Below, one piece after another: positions 23,935 through 32,610 of a stretch of 64,000 bases of DNA (positions are counted from its first letter, which is position 1; every line of letters begins with the position of its first letter). Where the stretch lies: assembly GCF_900114035.1 (NCBI RefSeq), contig NZ_FORP01000032.1, positions 1 through 64,000 on the forward strand, in the 5' to 3' direction. Source of the stretch: Amycolatopsis sacchari (GTDB lineage Bacteria; Actinomycetota; Actinomycetes; Mycobacteriales; Pseudonocardiaceae). The notes below the pieces were generated by a model that was not told where the DNA came from, did no database searches, and saw only the letters and a list, made by a program, of their open reading frames with translations. The position numbers were made by a program, and so were the translations under genes.

Positions 23935-25032
23935 TCAGGGGCTCACGACGGTCATCCACATGGGTTCGTCCCGGCGCTGCATCGCTTCGACGGCCTTGAT
24001 CGCGTCGGTGAGCGGGAAGCGGTGGGTGATCAGGTCATCGGCTTGGAGGGCACCGGTTTCCAGGAGCCGCAGGACTTCCTGGGCGTCGGCGCGGGTGCAG
24101 GCACGGGTGCCGACGAAGCGCCAGCAGTTGACCATGAGCGCGATCGGGGGCAGCTGCAGCGGATCCGTGTTCGCTCCCATGTGGACCAGCGTGCCGCCGG
24201 TGGCCAGTGCCGCCATCGCCTGGACTGCGCCCGGCCCGCCGGGGAGGAAATCCACGACGGCGTCCGCCCCGTGTGGCACCAGCTCGCGCAGACGGCGGGT
24301 GAGCCCGCCACTGGTCGCCCAGTCCCCGGGAAGGTCGTTCAGCGCGACGAAGTCCGCGGGCACGCCGCTGAGCCGACCCACGGATTCGAGCCGTGCGCTG
24401 TCCCGGCCGACGAGGACGAGCCGGGCGATGCCGAAGTGCTCGGCCAGTTTGACGGTCGCGGTTCCCATGGTCCCGGTCGCCGCCGTGACCACCACGGTCG
24501 AGCCGAACGGGAGGCCGGCGCACTTCAGCGCGCGGACGGCGTTCGCGAGGTCGTGCACCTTGGCCGCGACGTCGAAGCCGACGGAATCCGGCAGGGGGTC
24601 GATCAGCCAGTGCGGGACGCGGACGTACTCCGCGAGCCCGCCGTCGTGGTACTCCTCGTACAGCGGCATCGGGACATCGGACCACGCGGCATGGCCGAGC
24701 ATGGCCTGCTGCGGGCACATCATGTCGCGGTCGGACCGGCAGTACCCGCACTCGCGGCAGTTCAGGTTCGGGTGCACCCGAACCCGGTCGCCGACCGCGA
24801 CCCCGCCCACCTCGCTCCCGACGGCCGCGACGGTACCGGCCGCTTCGTGGCCGAGGGTCGTGGGCAGGTGCTTGAACGCCCCTTGTGCCAGCAGCCGCAC
24901 CATGCCCGGCGCCAGCCCCGCGGCGGCGACCTTGACGAGCGCGTCCCGGGGACCCGGCACCGGCACCGGCACGTCTTCCAGCACGAGGGCGTCGGCGCCG
25001 CGGTGGGCGCGCACGGCGAGCATGGTGGTCAT
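23935..25032 (-). CDS. Zinc-dependent alcohol dehydrogenase (MDR)
   Basis: 365 residues. The catalytic domain shows LGHEAAGTVAAVGSEV, and CRECGYCRSDRDMMC gives the four structural-zinc cysteines. The first catalytic ligand, normally cysteine near residue 40, appears replaced in AAAGLAPGMVRLLAQGAF, so the active site may be atypical. The nucleotide-binding region is VVVTAATGTMGTATVKLAEH. It is coupled (ATGA) to the preceding bicupin gene on the minus strand and would oxidise or reduce an alcohol or aldehyde intermediate. It is convergent with the MFS gene across a 40-base gap. Confidence 0.8.
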   Translation of the reverse strand: MTTMLAVRAHRGADALVLEDVPVPVPGPRDALVKVAAAGLAPGMVRLLAQGAFKHLPTTLGHEAAGTVAAVGSEVGGVAVGDRVRVHPNLNCRECGYCRSDRDMMCPQQAMLGHAAWSDVPMPLYEEYHDGGLAEYVRVPHWLIDPLPDSVGFDVAAKVHDLANAVRALKCAGLPFGSTVVVTAATGTMGTATVKLAEHFGIARLVLVGRDSARLESVGRLSGVPADFVALNDLPGDWATSGGLTRRLRELVPHGADAVVDFLPGGPGAVQAMAALATGGTLVHMGANTDPLQLPPIALMVNCWRFVGTRACTRADAQEVLRLLETGALQADDLITHRFPLTDAIKAVEAMQRRDEPMWMTVVSP

Positions 25033-26021
25033 GCGCGGACCTCCGTGTCCAGGCTGTCGAGCAGTGCGGCCGAGCAGGGCTCCGCGGTGCGCGAGGTTTC
25101 GCCGATCTGCGGCAGCTCGCGGTGTGAAAGCAGACTGAGGTACTCGCCGGGCTCGCTAGCCACGCTCGCGTGGGAGATCCCCAGCGGGATGCGGACGAAG
25201 TCGCCGGGCCCGAGTTCGACGACCCCGCGCTGGGTGATCAACGTCCGGGCTCCGCGTGCCTGGTACTGGATCTCGTCCGCGTCCAGCGTGCGGCGGTACC
25301 GGCGGCGCCCTCCGGGAGCCGTGGTGACGACGCCGAGCCGGACGCGATCGGTGCCGTACAGCCACGTGGTGCCGGGCTCGGGGGCGGCGCGCAGCACCGT
25401 CATCCGGTCGTCCTCGGCGTGCACCTGTTCGAGGAGCCGCTGTTCGTCGGCACCGAACACGGTGATGTCGTGCCCGGGCGTGCCCATGCACTGCGTGACC
25501 GCCTCGTTCACCGCACCCGGCTGCCAGCCGGGGAACGGCGGGAACACCGGCCCGGACTTTCGGTCGGGCGGTGCCAGTTCGGCGACCGGCGCGGGGAGGT
25601 AGAACAACAGATGGCTCTCCGCCCGCCCGTAGTTGTCGTGGGCCACCCCACGCGGAATGCGGGAGAACTCGCCCGGCCGGTGTTCGATGACGCCGAGTTC
25701 GGTCATCAGCGTGCGCTCACCGGCGATCTGGTAGGAGATCTCGTCCACGTCGCAGTTGCGGTGGTAGAACGGCTGCCGGTTGTCCATCGTCTGCCACTCG
25801 ACGCGGATCTCGTCGTTCTCGTACACCCCGCGCGGCGGCGCGAACGGCTGCGCGCGGTACTCCTGCGGGAAGTGCACGACGCTCAGCAGCGGATGGTCAC
25901 GCCACAACTTGAGCGGCACCTTCGGCGGGTGCGGCGGCGACAGCAACAGGTTCTCGTCGCGGGTGACGCTCCTCAGTGGAGCGTCGGCTCCCAGCACCAT
26001 GACGTCCTCGATGACCGGCAT
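25029..26021 (-). CDS. Homogentisate-dioxygenase-like bicupin
   Basis: 330 residues with two cupin domains. The first has FYHRNCDVDEISYQIAGERT and GEFSRIPRGVAHDNYG; the second has RRYRRTLDADEIQYQARGAR and GDFVRIPLGISHASV. The first copy looks like a histidine/glutamate metal site (HRNCDVDE... GVAHD), while in the second the first histidine is replaced by arginine. The overall plan resembles bacterial homogentisate dioxygenase relatives that act on other hydroquinones. The ATG at 26021 follows AAGGAGGTCGCC, which decides the start. It diverges from the P450 operon across 205 bases and is coupled to the dehydrogenase. The substrate is unknown. Confidence 0.7.
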   Translation of the reverse strand: MPVIEDVMVLGADAPLRSVTRDENLLLSPPHPPKVPLKLWRDHPLLSVVHFPQEYRAQPFAPPRGVYENDEIRVEWQTMDNRQPFYHRNCDVDEISYQIAGERTLMTELGVIEHRPGEFSRIPRGVAHDNYGRAESHLLFYLPAPVAELAPPDRKSGPVFPPFPGWQPGAVNEAVTQCMGTPGHDITVFGADEQRLLEQVHAEDDRMTVLRAAPEPGTTWLYGTDRVRLGVVTTAPGGRRRYRRTLDADEIQYQARGARTLITQRGVVELGPGDFVRIPLGISHASVASEPGEYLSLLSHRELPQIGETSRTAEPCSAALLDSLDTEVRA

Positions 26022-26226
26022 GGCGACCTCCTTGTCGTGGCGTGCCAGAACCACACTAGCGCAAAGTCCTATGCATCAAAATCGCGATCCTGATAGATAG
26101 GACACTCAACCTGTCCTGATATTCGGGACACATGGTTTGACAATCAGGTCTATCCGCTCTTAGCGTGAGATCACCCGCCGGAGCCGCAGCGTTCGCCGCC
26201 CGGCCCGAGGCTGTTCAGGAGTTGCG
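26022..26226. promoter_or_regulatory. Divergent bicupin/P450 promoter region with several dyads
   Basis: This is an AT-richer stretch than its surroundings. GTCCTAT at 26066-26072 is repeated inverted as ATAGGAC at 26097-26103. TGTCC at 26112-26116 and GGACA at 26126-26130 form another dyad. TTGACA at 26137-26142 with TTAGCG 17 bases later is a good plus-strand promoter. The recurring TAGGAC/GTCCTA words suggest one regulator with multiple sites; the IclR gene at 32599 is a candidate. Confidence 0.5.
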
Positions 26227-26451
26227 ATGGAGCAAGGGGAATCCGCTCGGCTCACGGTCGACAGGAGCCGGTGCGAGGGCTACGGCATGTGCGAACAGGC
26301 CGCGCCGGGCCTGGTGCACCTCGACGAGAACGACGAGCTGGTCATCGACGTGGCCGAGGTCGCGCCCGGGCAGAAGCCGCTCGCCGAGGCCGCGGTGCAC
26401 GCCTGTCCGGTCGCGGCACTGAGGATCTCCGCCTCGCCGGTGCGGTCGTGA
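26227..26451 (+). CDS. P450-associated [3Fe-4S]-type ferredoxin
   Basis: 74 residues. RSRCEGYGMCEQAAPGLVHL and VHACPVAALRI give the C-x5-C...C-P pattern of the small ferredoxins that serve actinobacterial P450s, which usually bind a [3Fe-4S] cluster. It begins the operon, and its stop overlaps the reductase GTG as GTGA. The ATG lies near TTCAGGAGTTGCG. It should carry electrons from the FAD reductase encoded next to the P450 third in the operon, forming a class I system. Confidence 0.9.
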   Translation: MEQGESARLTVDRSRCEGYGMCEQAAPGLVHLDENDELVIDVAEVAPGQKPLAEAAVHACPVAALRISASPVRS

Positions 26452-27587
26452 CCACTCGGCGCCACGTGGTCGTCGTGGGCGCTTCCCAGGCGGGCTGTGC
26501 GTGCACGAATGCCTTGCGGGGGCTGGGTTTCGACGGTGACATCACGATGGTGGGCGCGGAGCCGCACCCGCCCTACACACGGCCCCCGCTGTCGAAAGGC
26601 GTGTTGGTCGGCTCGGAGCCGGACGACAGCGTGTTCCTGCCGGTTCCCGGCGACGCCGAGGTGCTCACGGGGATCGGGGCCGTCGGACTCGACCGCGATA
26701 AGAACCTCGTCGAACTCACCACCGGGGACAAGCTCCGCTACGACGGCCTGGTCATCGCCAGTGGTGCCCGGGCGCGCCTGCTGGGTGACCCCGGGCAGGG
26801 CGAGATCACCCTGCGCGGCCTCGACGACGCGGTGGCCCTGCGGAAGAGCCTTGCCGGCGCACGCGACGTCGTGGTGGCCGGCGGCGGTTTCCTCGGGATG
26901 GAACTGGCGTCATCGGCCGCGGCGCTCGGGAAGTCCGTCACGGTCGTCGACGTGGTCACGCCGCTGCTTTCCCGGCTCGGCCCGGCACTGTCCGCCCTGT
27001 GCCTGGAGGCCGCGGCGGACCACGGCGTCCGGGTCCGCGTCACCGGCACAGGCCTCCAGGTCGGCTTCACCGACGGCCGGCCCAGCAGGCTGACGTCCGC
27101 CGACGGCGCGTTCTCCGTCGATGCCGATCTGGCGGTAACGGCGGTCGGCGACGTGCCCAACACGGAATGGCTGCACGACACCGGCCTCCCACTCGAAAAC
27201 GGGGTCGTGACGGACGAGGCGTGCCGCGTCGCTCCCGGCATCGTCGCCGCCGGCGACGTGACCTCCGTCCGCCGCGACGGCGGGCACGTGCGGACGCCCC
27301 ACTGGTCGAACGCCTTGTCCCAGGCCAAGATCGCGGCCGCCGCACTGCTCGGCCGCGAGCCGGAGCGTCCCGCGCGCGGGCACGTGCCGTTCTTCTGGAC
27401 CGAGGCCTTCGGCCTGAAGATCCGCCTGGCCGGGCACCTGCCACCCGCCGGTGAGCCCACCGTGCTCGAAGGTTCCCTCGCCGGCCGGCGCGCCCTGCTC
27501 GTCTGGCCCGGCACCGCGGCCGCGGTCAACTTCCCCGCCCCGGCACCGAAACTCACCAAGCTCGCCCAGCAACTGCCCACCCACTGA
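26448..27587 (+). CDS. FAD-dependent ferredoxin reductase
   Basis: 379-residue oxygenase-coupled NADH-ferredoxin reductase (putidaredoxin-reductase type). Motifs: HVVVVGASQAGCACTNALRG for FAD, PYTRPPLSKGVLVG near residue 45, VVVAGGGFLGMELASSAAA for NADH and PGIVAAGDVTSVRRDGG near the second FAD contact. The C-terminal PFFWTEAFGLKIRLAGHLP is the usual dimerisation-type domain. The GTG start overlaps the ferredoxin stop, and the gene ends ten bases before the P450 start. It is the electron-input component of the P450 system. Confidence 0.9.
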   Translation: MTTRRHVVVVGASQAGCACTNALRGLGFDGDITMVGAEPHPPYTRPPLSKGVLVGSEPDDSVFLPVPGDAEVLTGIGAVGLDRDKNLVELTTGDKLRYDGLVIASGARARLLGDPGQGEITLRGLDDAVALRKSLAGARDVVVAGGGFLGMELASSAAALGKSVTVVDVVTPLLSRLGPALSALCLEAAADHGVRVRVTGTGLQVGFTDGRPSRLTSADGAFSVDADLAVTAVGDVPNTEWLHDTGLPLENGVVTDEACRVAPGIVAAGDVTSVRRDGGHVRTPHWSNALSQAKIAAAALLGREPERPARGHVPFFWTEAFGLKIRLAGHLPPAGEPTVLEGSLAGRRALLVWPGTAAAVNFPAPAPKLTKLAQQLPTH

Positions 27588-27597
27588 AGGGAACGCG

Positions 27598-28776
27598 ATG
27601 CACGCGATCGCCACCGCACCGCGGTCGGACGTCGATCTGTTCTGCGAGGACGTCATGGCCGACCCCTACCCCGTCTTCCGCGAGCTCCGTGACGCGGGAC
27701 CGGTCGTCCACCTCGACCGCTTCGACGTGTTCGCCGTCCCCCGGTACGCGGAAGCACGCCACGTCCTCGGCGACTGGGAATCGTTCTCCTCGGCCGACAT
27801 CGCGCTCAACACGCAGTTCAACCACTACATCGGCGACGGCATCATCCGCTCCGATCCCCCGCTCCACGAGGCGCAGCGGAACGTCCTGGCCGGGCGCCTG
27901 GCGCGTCCCGCGCTGCGGGCACTCCAACCGGAGATCGACCGCCGCGCCGAGGAGACGGTCGACGCGCTCGTCGCACGGGGTTCCTTCGACGCGGTCGGCG
28001 ACCTCGCGCGGCGGTTCCCGGTCGAGGTGGTCGGCGACCTGATCGGCCTCCCCCAGGAGGGCCGGGAGGAGCTCCTCCCCCTCATCGACGCGAACTTCAA
28101 CTGCTTCGGCCCGGACAACGAACGCACCCGGGCATCCGTGCCGCGGCTGCCGACGCTGGCCGAGTGGGTGGTCACCCACGCGGCCCGCGACCAACTCACC
28201 GAAGACAGCATGGGCAGGGCCGTGTTCGACGCGGTCGACGCGGGACAGCTCCCGGCGGAGGCCGCCCCGTGGCTGCTGATGACCTACGTCGTCGCGGGCA
28301 TGGACACCACGGTGCACTCCATCGGGCACACGATCTGGCTCCTGGCCCGGCACCCCGGCCAGTGGGACGCGTTGCGCGCCGACCCGTCCCTGGTCCCGCA
28401 GGCGTTCCGCGAAATCGTGCGCTACGAATCGCCGGTCCAGGTCTTCGGCCGCACCGCGCGAACCGCGTGGACGGTCGACGGCATCACCGTCCCGGAAGGC
28501 GCCCGGCTGGCTGTCCTGTACGGATCCGCCAACCGCGACGAGCGCAAATGGCCGGACGCCGACCGGTTCGACATCACGCGGAACAACGCCGACCACCTCG
28601 CCTTCGGCTACGGCCTGCACGGCTGTGCCGGGCAGGCGCTTGCCCGCCTGGAAGGGGAGGCGCTCCTGCGGGCACTCCTGAGCCGGGTTTCCCGGATCGA
28701 GGCCGGCGAACCGGTCCGCCACTTCAACAACGTGCTTCGTGGCCTCGAATCGTTGCCCGTCACCGTGCACGCCTGA
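27598..28776 (+). CDS. Cytochrome P450, aromatic substrate likely
   Basis: 392 residues, soluble bacterial P450. The I-helix reads VVAGMDTTVHSIGHT, the ExxR motif REIVRYE, and the heme-binding loop FGYGLHGCAGQALARLEGE with the thiolate cysteine near residue 342. The overall pattern, including DPYPVFRELRDAGPVVHLDR at the N-terminus, recalls the CYP199-like aromatic acid hydroxylases and O-demethylases, but the subfamily cannot be fixed by eye. Ferredoxin and reductase precede it and ring-hydroxylating and ring-cleaving genes follow. O-demethylation of a methoxybenzoate-type compound is a plausible role (inference). Confidence 0.9.
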   Translation: MHAIATAPRSDVDLFCEDVMADPYPVFRELRDAGPVVHLDRFDVFAVPRYAEARHVLGDWESFSSADIALNTQFNHYIGDGIIRSDPPLHEAQRNVLAGRLARPALRALQPEIDRRAEETVDALVARGSFDAVGDLARRFPVEVVGDLIGLPQEGREELLPLIDANFNCFGPDNERTRASVPRLPTLAEWVVTHAARDQLTEDSMGRAVFDAVDAGQLPAEAAPWLLMTYVVAGMDTTVHSIGHTIWLLARHPGQWDALRADPSLVPQAFREIVRYESPVQVFGRTARTAWTVDGITVPEGARLAVLYGSANRDERKWPDADRFDITRNNADHLAFGYGLHGCAGQALARLEGEALLRALLSRVSRIEAGEPVRHFNNVLRGLESLPVTVHA

Positions 28777-28833
28777 CGTCCGGCTACCGCCACCCGGACG
28801 GGAAAACCCGTCCCCAGCAAGGAGGAGACCCCG

Positions 28834-29214
28834 ATGAAAATAGTCCAGCTCGATCCCGCGACCACCTTCCAGCAGCAGCTGGCCGGCAGCGGGACCGGCC
28901 CGGTGGTCCTGATCAACCGCTTCACCGTCCCGCCGGAATTCGAGGCGGAGTTCCTGAGCCTCTGGCAGGAGGACGCGGCGTACATGCTCTCGCACGGATG
29001 CCTGTCGGCGCAGATGCACAAGGGAACCGAGGGCAGCACCAGCTTCGTCAACATCGCGCTCTGGGAGAACGCCCAGGCCCTCGCGCGGGCCTTCGCTTCC
29101 GAGGAGTTCCAGGGCCTGCTCGCCCGCTACCCCGACACCTGCACGATCTCACCGCACCTCTTCACGCGGATCGCCGTGCCCGGCGTGTGCGTGGGAGACA
29201 GCGTCGGCGCATGA
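28834..29214 (+). CDS. Antibiotic biosynthesis monooxygenase (ABM) domain protein
   Basis: 126 residues. The ABM-type ferredoxin-like fold is suggested by VVLINRFTVPPEFEAEFLSLW, the repeat-like GCLSAQMHKGTEGSTSFVNIALWEN and ARAFASEEFQGLLARYPD. Members include heme-degrading enzymes, quinol-forming oxygenases and stress-related proteins. The ATG follows CAAGGAGGAGACCCC. The stop overlaps the FAD hydroxylase start as ATGA, so the two are translated together, and it could process a quinone or support the hydroxylase. Its precise role is unknown. Confidence 0.75.
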   Translation: MKIVQLDPATTFQQQLAGSGTGPVVLINRFTVPPEFEAEFLSLWQEDAAYMLSHGCLSAQMHKGTEGSTSFVNIALWENAQALARAFASEEFQGLLARYPDTCTISPHLFTRIAVPGVCVGDSVGA

Positions 29215-30788
29215 GGGTGGACATGGAGTCGCTCCGCGCCGAGGTGGCCGTCGTGGGCGCAGGACCGGTGGGGATGACGGCGGCGGCGCTGCTGGCCGCG
29301 CGAGGGGTGCGGGTCGTCGTGCTGGAACGGAACGCGACGACCAGTGACGCACCCAAGGCGATCAGCCTGGATGACGAGGCTTTGCGCGTGTACCAGTCGG
29401 CAGGGCTGGCCGAGCGGATCCTCAAGGTCATCGTGCCCGGCATCGGCACGCGGTACTACGACGCGCTGGGCCGGCCGGTGCTGCAGGCTCGCGCGCCGCA
29501 GCCGGGCCGGTTCGGTTACCCGTTCAAGAACCCGTTCGCCCAGCCGGACCTGGAACGCGAACTGCACGCCTCGCTGGTGGCGCACCGCGGCGTCACGGTG
29601 CGGATGGGCGCGGAGGTCACCGCGCTCGACCAGGACGGCGACGGCGCCGAAGTGCGGTACCGGAGGGCGGACGGGACGGCGGGCGTCGTGCACGCGGCGT
29701 ACGTCCTCGGGTGCGACGGTGGCCGCTCGACGATCCGCGGCCTGCTGGGCGTGGGGATGACCGGGCGCAGCCACCCCGAGTCGTGGCTGGTCGCCGACGT
29801 GCTCGGTGACCACCACGACGAGCGTTACGGGATGCACCACGGTGACCCCCGCCGACCGCACGTCATCGTGCCCGGCCGCGACGGCCGGTGCCGCTACGAG
29901 TTCCTGCTGCACGAGGGCGAAGGCGGCCCCGACGACCATCCCGATTTCGCGCTGGTGCGGCGGCTGCTCGCGCCGTTCCGCCCGATCACCCCGGGGCAGG
30001 TCGAGCGGGCCGTGATCTACCGCTTCCACGGGCTCGTCGCCGACCGGTGGCGGGCGGGCCGGGTGTTCCTGCTGGGCGACGCGGCGCACATGATGCCGCC
30101 GTTCGCCGGACAGGGCCTGAACTCCGGCGTCCGCGACGCCGCCAACCTGTGCTGGAAGATCGCCGACGTCCTGGCGGGCAGGCTCACCGAGTCCGCTTTG
30201 GACACCTACGAACTGGAACGGCGGCCGCACGCCGAGGCCACCGTCCGGCTGTCGGAACGGCTGGGCCGGATCGTGATGAGCACCGACGCCCGGTGGGCCG
30301 CCCGCCGTGACGCCTACTTCACCACGATCCTCCGCGATCCGGCCAAACGCGCCTTCTTCGAGGAAATGCGGTACCGCCCACCGCACACCTACCGGACGGG
30401 ACTGCTGGTTCCCCCCGCGGGCACGATGATCGGCCAGCCCCGTGTCTTCGACACCGCCACGTCCTCGATCCGCCTGCTCGACGACGCGCTCGGCACCGGC
30501 TGGGCCCTGCTCGCGGTGGGCACGTCCGCGGCCGACCTCGACGACGCCGCGAAGGCGCTCGGGCACCTGGCGCCTTCGACCGCGCGGATCGCCGTCGACA
30601 ACCGTCTTCCCGCCGGTGGCGGGCGCCTCCTGGTGGACGTCGACGGCCGCCTGGACCAGGAATTCACGCCTCACCGCGGCCGGATCGTGCTGCTGCGGCC
30701 GGACCACTTCATCGCCGCGTCCTGGCCGCCCGGCCACCTGCCCGCGCTCGCGGGGGCACTGCACCTCGCCACCCCTGCCCATGCCTGA
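29211..30788 (+). CDS. FAD-dependent aromatic hydroxylase, MhpA/PheA-like
   Basis: 525 residues, longer than simple salicylate-type hydroxylases and close to 3-(3-hydroxyphenyl)propionate hydroxylase. Motifs: FAD Rossmann VAVVGAGPVGMTAAALLAAR, DG motif YVLGCDGGRSTIRGLLG, GD motif VFLLGDAAHMMPPFAGQGLN, then a C-terminal thioredoxin-like tail (residues about 420-525, LLAVGTSAADLDDAAKAL) without redox cysteines. It likely hydroxylates a phenol to a catechol for the extradiol dioxygenase encoded next. The start ATG overlaps the ABM stop; a second ATG four codons later is possible. It ends 22 bases before the dioxygenase gene, whose start is set by AAGGAGGAACCC. Confidence 0.87.
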   Translation: MRVDMESLRAEVAVVGAGPVGMTAAALLAARGVRVVVLERNATTSDAPKAISLDDEALRVYQSAGLAERILKVIVPGIGTRYYDALGRPVLQARAPQPGRFGYPFKNPFAQPDLERELHASLVAHRGVTVRMGAEVTALDQDGDGAEVRYRRADGTAGVVHAAYVLGCDGGRSTIRGLLGVGMTGRSHPESWLVADVLGDHHDERYGMHHGDPRRPHVIVPGRDGRCRYEFLLHEGEGGPDDHPDFALVRRLLAPFRPITPGQVERAVIYRFHGLVADRWRAGRVFLLGDAAHMMPPFAGQGLNSGVRDAANLCWKIADVLAGRLTESALDTYELERRPHAEATVRLSERLGRIVMSTDARWAARRDAYFTTILRDPAKRAFFEEMRYRPPHTYRTGLLVPPAGTMIGQPRVFDTATSSIRLLDDALGTGWALLAVGTSAADLDDAAKALGHLAPSTARIAVDNRLPAGGGRLLVDVDGRLDQEFTPHRGRIVLLRPDHFIAASWPPGHLPALAGALHLATPAHA

Positions 30789-30810
30789 CCCCCAGACCAA
30801 GGAGGAACCC

Positions 30811-31740
30811 ATGTCCCGCCCCAACCGCGTCGTGCTCGACGAACCCGCCGCCGCCGGCACCCTGCGCCGCACCGCGACCTCCCACATCGGCCTCCGGGTC
30901 CCCGATGTCGCCGCCGCGGCGGAGTTCTACGCCCGCATCCTCGGCCTCGCCCCGCACGGTGACCTGCCCGGCGGCGGGCGGCGCCTCGGCTGGGGGCTGG
31001 GCCACCACGTCGTCGACCTGCTGCCCGGGGAACCGGGTCTGGACCACATCGGGTTCGAGGTCCGCGACGCCGACGGCCTCGCCGCGCTGGAGAAGCGACT
31101 GCGCGAGGCGGGGCACACCGTTACCGAGCTCGACCCGTCCTACCTCGACGACGCCACCGGCACCGAACCCCGGGGCCTGGTGTGCACCGACCCCGACGGC
31201 AACACCGTGCACTTCCACACCCCGGTCCGCCGCGCCGGCGAGCACGCCGCCGACACCGGACGCCGCCCCATCAAGTACCAGCACGTCACCCTCGCCACCG
31301 CGGACCTGCCCGCCATGGTCGCCTTCTACACCGGCGTCGCCGGGTTCCGCATCTCCGACCAGCTCGCCGACGGCCGCTTCGCCTGGCTGCGCTCCGACCG
31401 CGACCACCACACCCTCGCCGTCGTCCACACCGGACAGTCCGGATTGGACCACTACTCCTACGACCTGGCCGAGTGGGAGGACTTCAAGGCCTGGTGCGAC
31501 CGGCTCACCGAACAGGAGGTCGACGTCGTCTGGGGCCCCGGACGCCACGGCCCCGGCAACAACCTCTTCATCTTCTTCGACGACCCCGCAGGCAACCACG
31601 TCGAACTCTCCGCCGAAATGGAGAAGTTCCACGACGACCGCGTCACCTACGTCCCCCGCCGCTGGGAACCCGTCCCCGCCAGCGTGAACCTCTGGGGCGG
31701 GCAGCTCGCGAAATGGCGCCGCACCTCGGAAGGGAACTGA
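30811..31740 (+). CDS. Type I extradiol dioxygenase (VOC), second copy
   Basis: 309 residues, two VOC domains. The C-terminal domain has the expected metal ligands: histidine in IKYQHVTLATADL, histidine in GLDHYSYDLAEWED, glutamate in GNHVELSAEMEKFHDD. NNLFIFFDDPAGNHVE is the usual signature. The N-terminal domain (SHIGLRVPDVAAAAEFYARI) is non-catalytic. It differs clearly from the first extradiol enzyme at 15325, so the two modules probably have different substrates. It sits between the FAD hydroxylase and an FAH hydrolase, repeating the hydroxylase-cleavage-hydrolase logic of the first module. Confidence 0.88.
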   Translation: MSRPNRVVLDEPAAAGTLRRTATSHIGLRVPDVAAAAEFYARILGLAPHGDLPGGGRRLGWGLGHHVVDLLPGEPGLDHIGFEVRDADGLAALEKRLREAGHTVTELDPSYLDDATGTEPRGLVCTDPDGNTVHFHTPVRRAGEHAADTGRRPIKYQHVTLATADLPAMVAFYTGVAGFRISDQLADGRFAWLRSDRDHHTLAVVHTGQSGLDHYSYDLAEWEDFKAWCDRLTEQEVDVVWGPGRHGPGNNLFIFFDDPAGNHVELSAEMEKFHDDRVTYVPRRWEPVPASVNLWGGQLAKWRRTSEGN

Positions 31741-31743
31741 CCC

Positions 31744-32568
31744 GTGCCTTACGCCACCTACGAACACCAGGGCCGCCGCCACGTCGGCCGCGTATCCGGC
31801 GACCAGTTGATCCCGCTCGACGGCCTGACCGAACTCGGCCGCGACACCCCAACCGAGGCCCTCGCGGCCGCGACGGAACTGCCCGGCCAAGCGGTGTCCG
31901 TGGACGACGTGTACCTCTGCCCGGTCGTCCCGCGGCCGGACAAGATCATCTGTGTCGGCCTGAACTACCTCACCCACGTCGGCGAGACGGGCCGCGACCT
32001 GCCCGACTACCCCGTCATGTTCACCAAGTTCGCCTCCAGCCTCATCGGTCCCCGCGACGACATCCTGCTCCCGGCTGAATCGTCCCAAGTGGACTACGAA
32101 GCCGAACTCGCCGTCGTGATCGGCCGCGCCGGCCGGCGCATCCCCCGCGAACAGGCCGCCGAGCACATCCTCGGCTACACCGTGGCCAACGACGTGACGA
32201 TGCGGGACTACCAGTACAAGACCCACCAGTGGCTGCAGGGCAAGACCTGGGACCACTCCACACCACTCGGCCCCTACCTCGTCACGCCGGAGGAGGCCGA
32301 CGTCTCCGCCGCCGGAATCCGCACCATCCTCAACGGACGCAAACTGCAGGACTCCGATACGTCCCGGCTGATCTTCGACCTCCCGACGCTCATCGCCACC
32401 GTCTCGGAGTTCACCACCGTGCTGCCCGGCGACGTCATCCTCACCGGCACCCCCGGCGGCGTCGGCTACCGCCGGGACCCGCAGGTGTTCCTCCACGACG
32501 GTGACGAGATCACCGTCGAAGTCGACGGAATCGGCTCACTCACCAACAAGGTGCGGCGGGAAGCCTGA
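31744..32568 (+). CDS. FAH-family hydrolase/isomerase, third copy
   Basis: 274 residues. Signatures: KIICVGLNYLTHVGETGRDL, VDYEAELAVVIGRAG with the acidic metal ligands, RDYQYKTHQWLQGKTWDHST and TGTPGGVGYRRDP. Likely substrates are the 2-hydroxymuconate-type or 2-oxo-acid products of the preceding extradiol enzyme. The GTG start lies three bases after the dioxygenase stop. It closes the P450 operon, and a strong hairpin follows it. Compared with the FAH gene at 8966 the active-site region is similar (DWQY and DYQY), but the context is different, so a separate substrate is assumed. Confidence 0.86.
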   Translation: MPYATYEHQGRRHVGRVSGDQLIPLDGLTELGRDTPTEALAAATELPGQAVSVDDVYLCPVVPRPDKIICVGLNYLTHVGETGRDLPDYPVMFTKFASSLIGPRDDILLPAESSQVDYEAELAVVIGRAGRRIPREQAAEHILGYTVANDVTMRDYQYKTHQWLQGKTWDHSTPLGPYLVTPEEADVSAAGIRTILNGRKLQDSDTSRLIFDLPTLIATVSEFTTVLPGDVILTGTPGGVGYRRDPQVFLHDGDEITVEVDGIGSLTNKVRREA

Positions 32569-32573
32569 TCAGC

Positions 32574-32610
32574 GTGGCCGGCGGAGGCGAACGACGCCTC
32601 AGCCGGCCAC
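32574..32610. terminator. Bidirectional terminator between P450 operon and IclR gene
   Basis: GTGGCCGGC (32574-32582) pairs with GCCGGCCAC (32602-32610). Inside it GAGGCG pairs with CGCCTC around the loop AACGA, with one mismatched position between the two helices. This 15-bp stem lies between the convergent FAH and IclR genes and overlaps the last codons of the latter, so it can stop transcription from both sides. Confidence 0.75.

Noticed and set aside
26022-26226. A riboswitch in the P450 operon leader.
   Set aside because: The dyads lie upstream of the likely transcription start and look like operators; no known riboswitch core was recognised.
27598-28776. Naming the P450 gcoA or assigning it to CYP199 outright.
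   Set aside because: Class I ferredoxin and reductase partners differ from the GcoA-GcoB two-protein system, and subfamily identity cannot be judged by eye.
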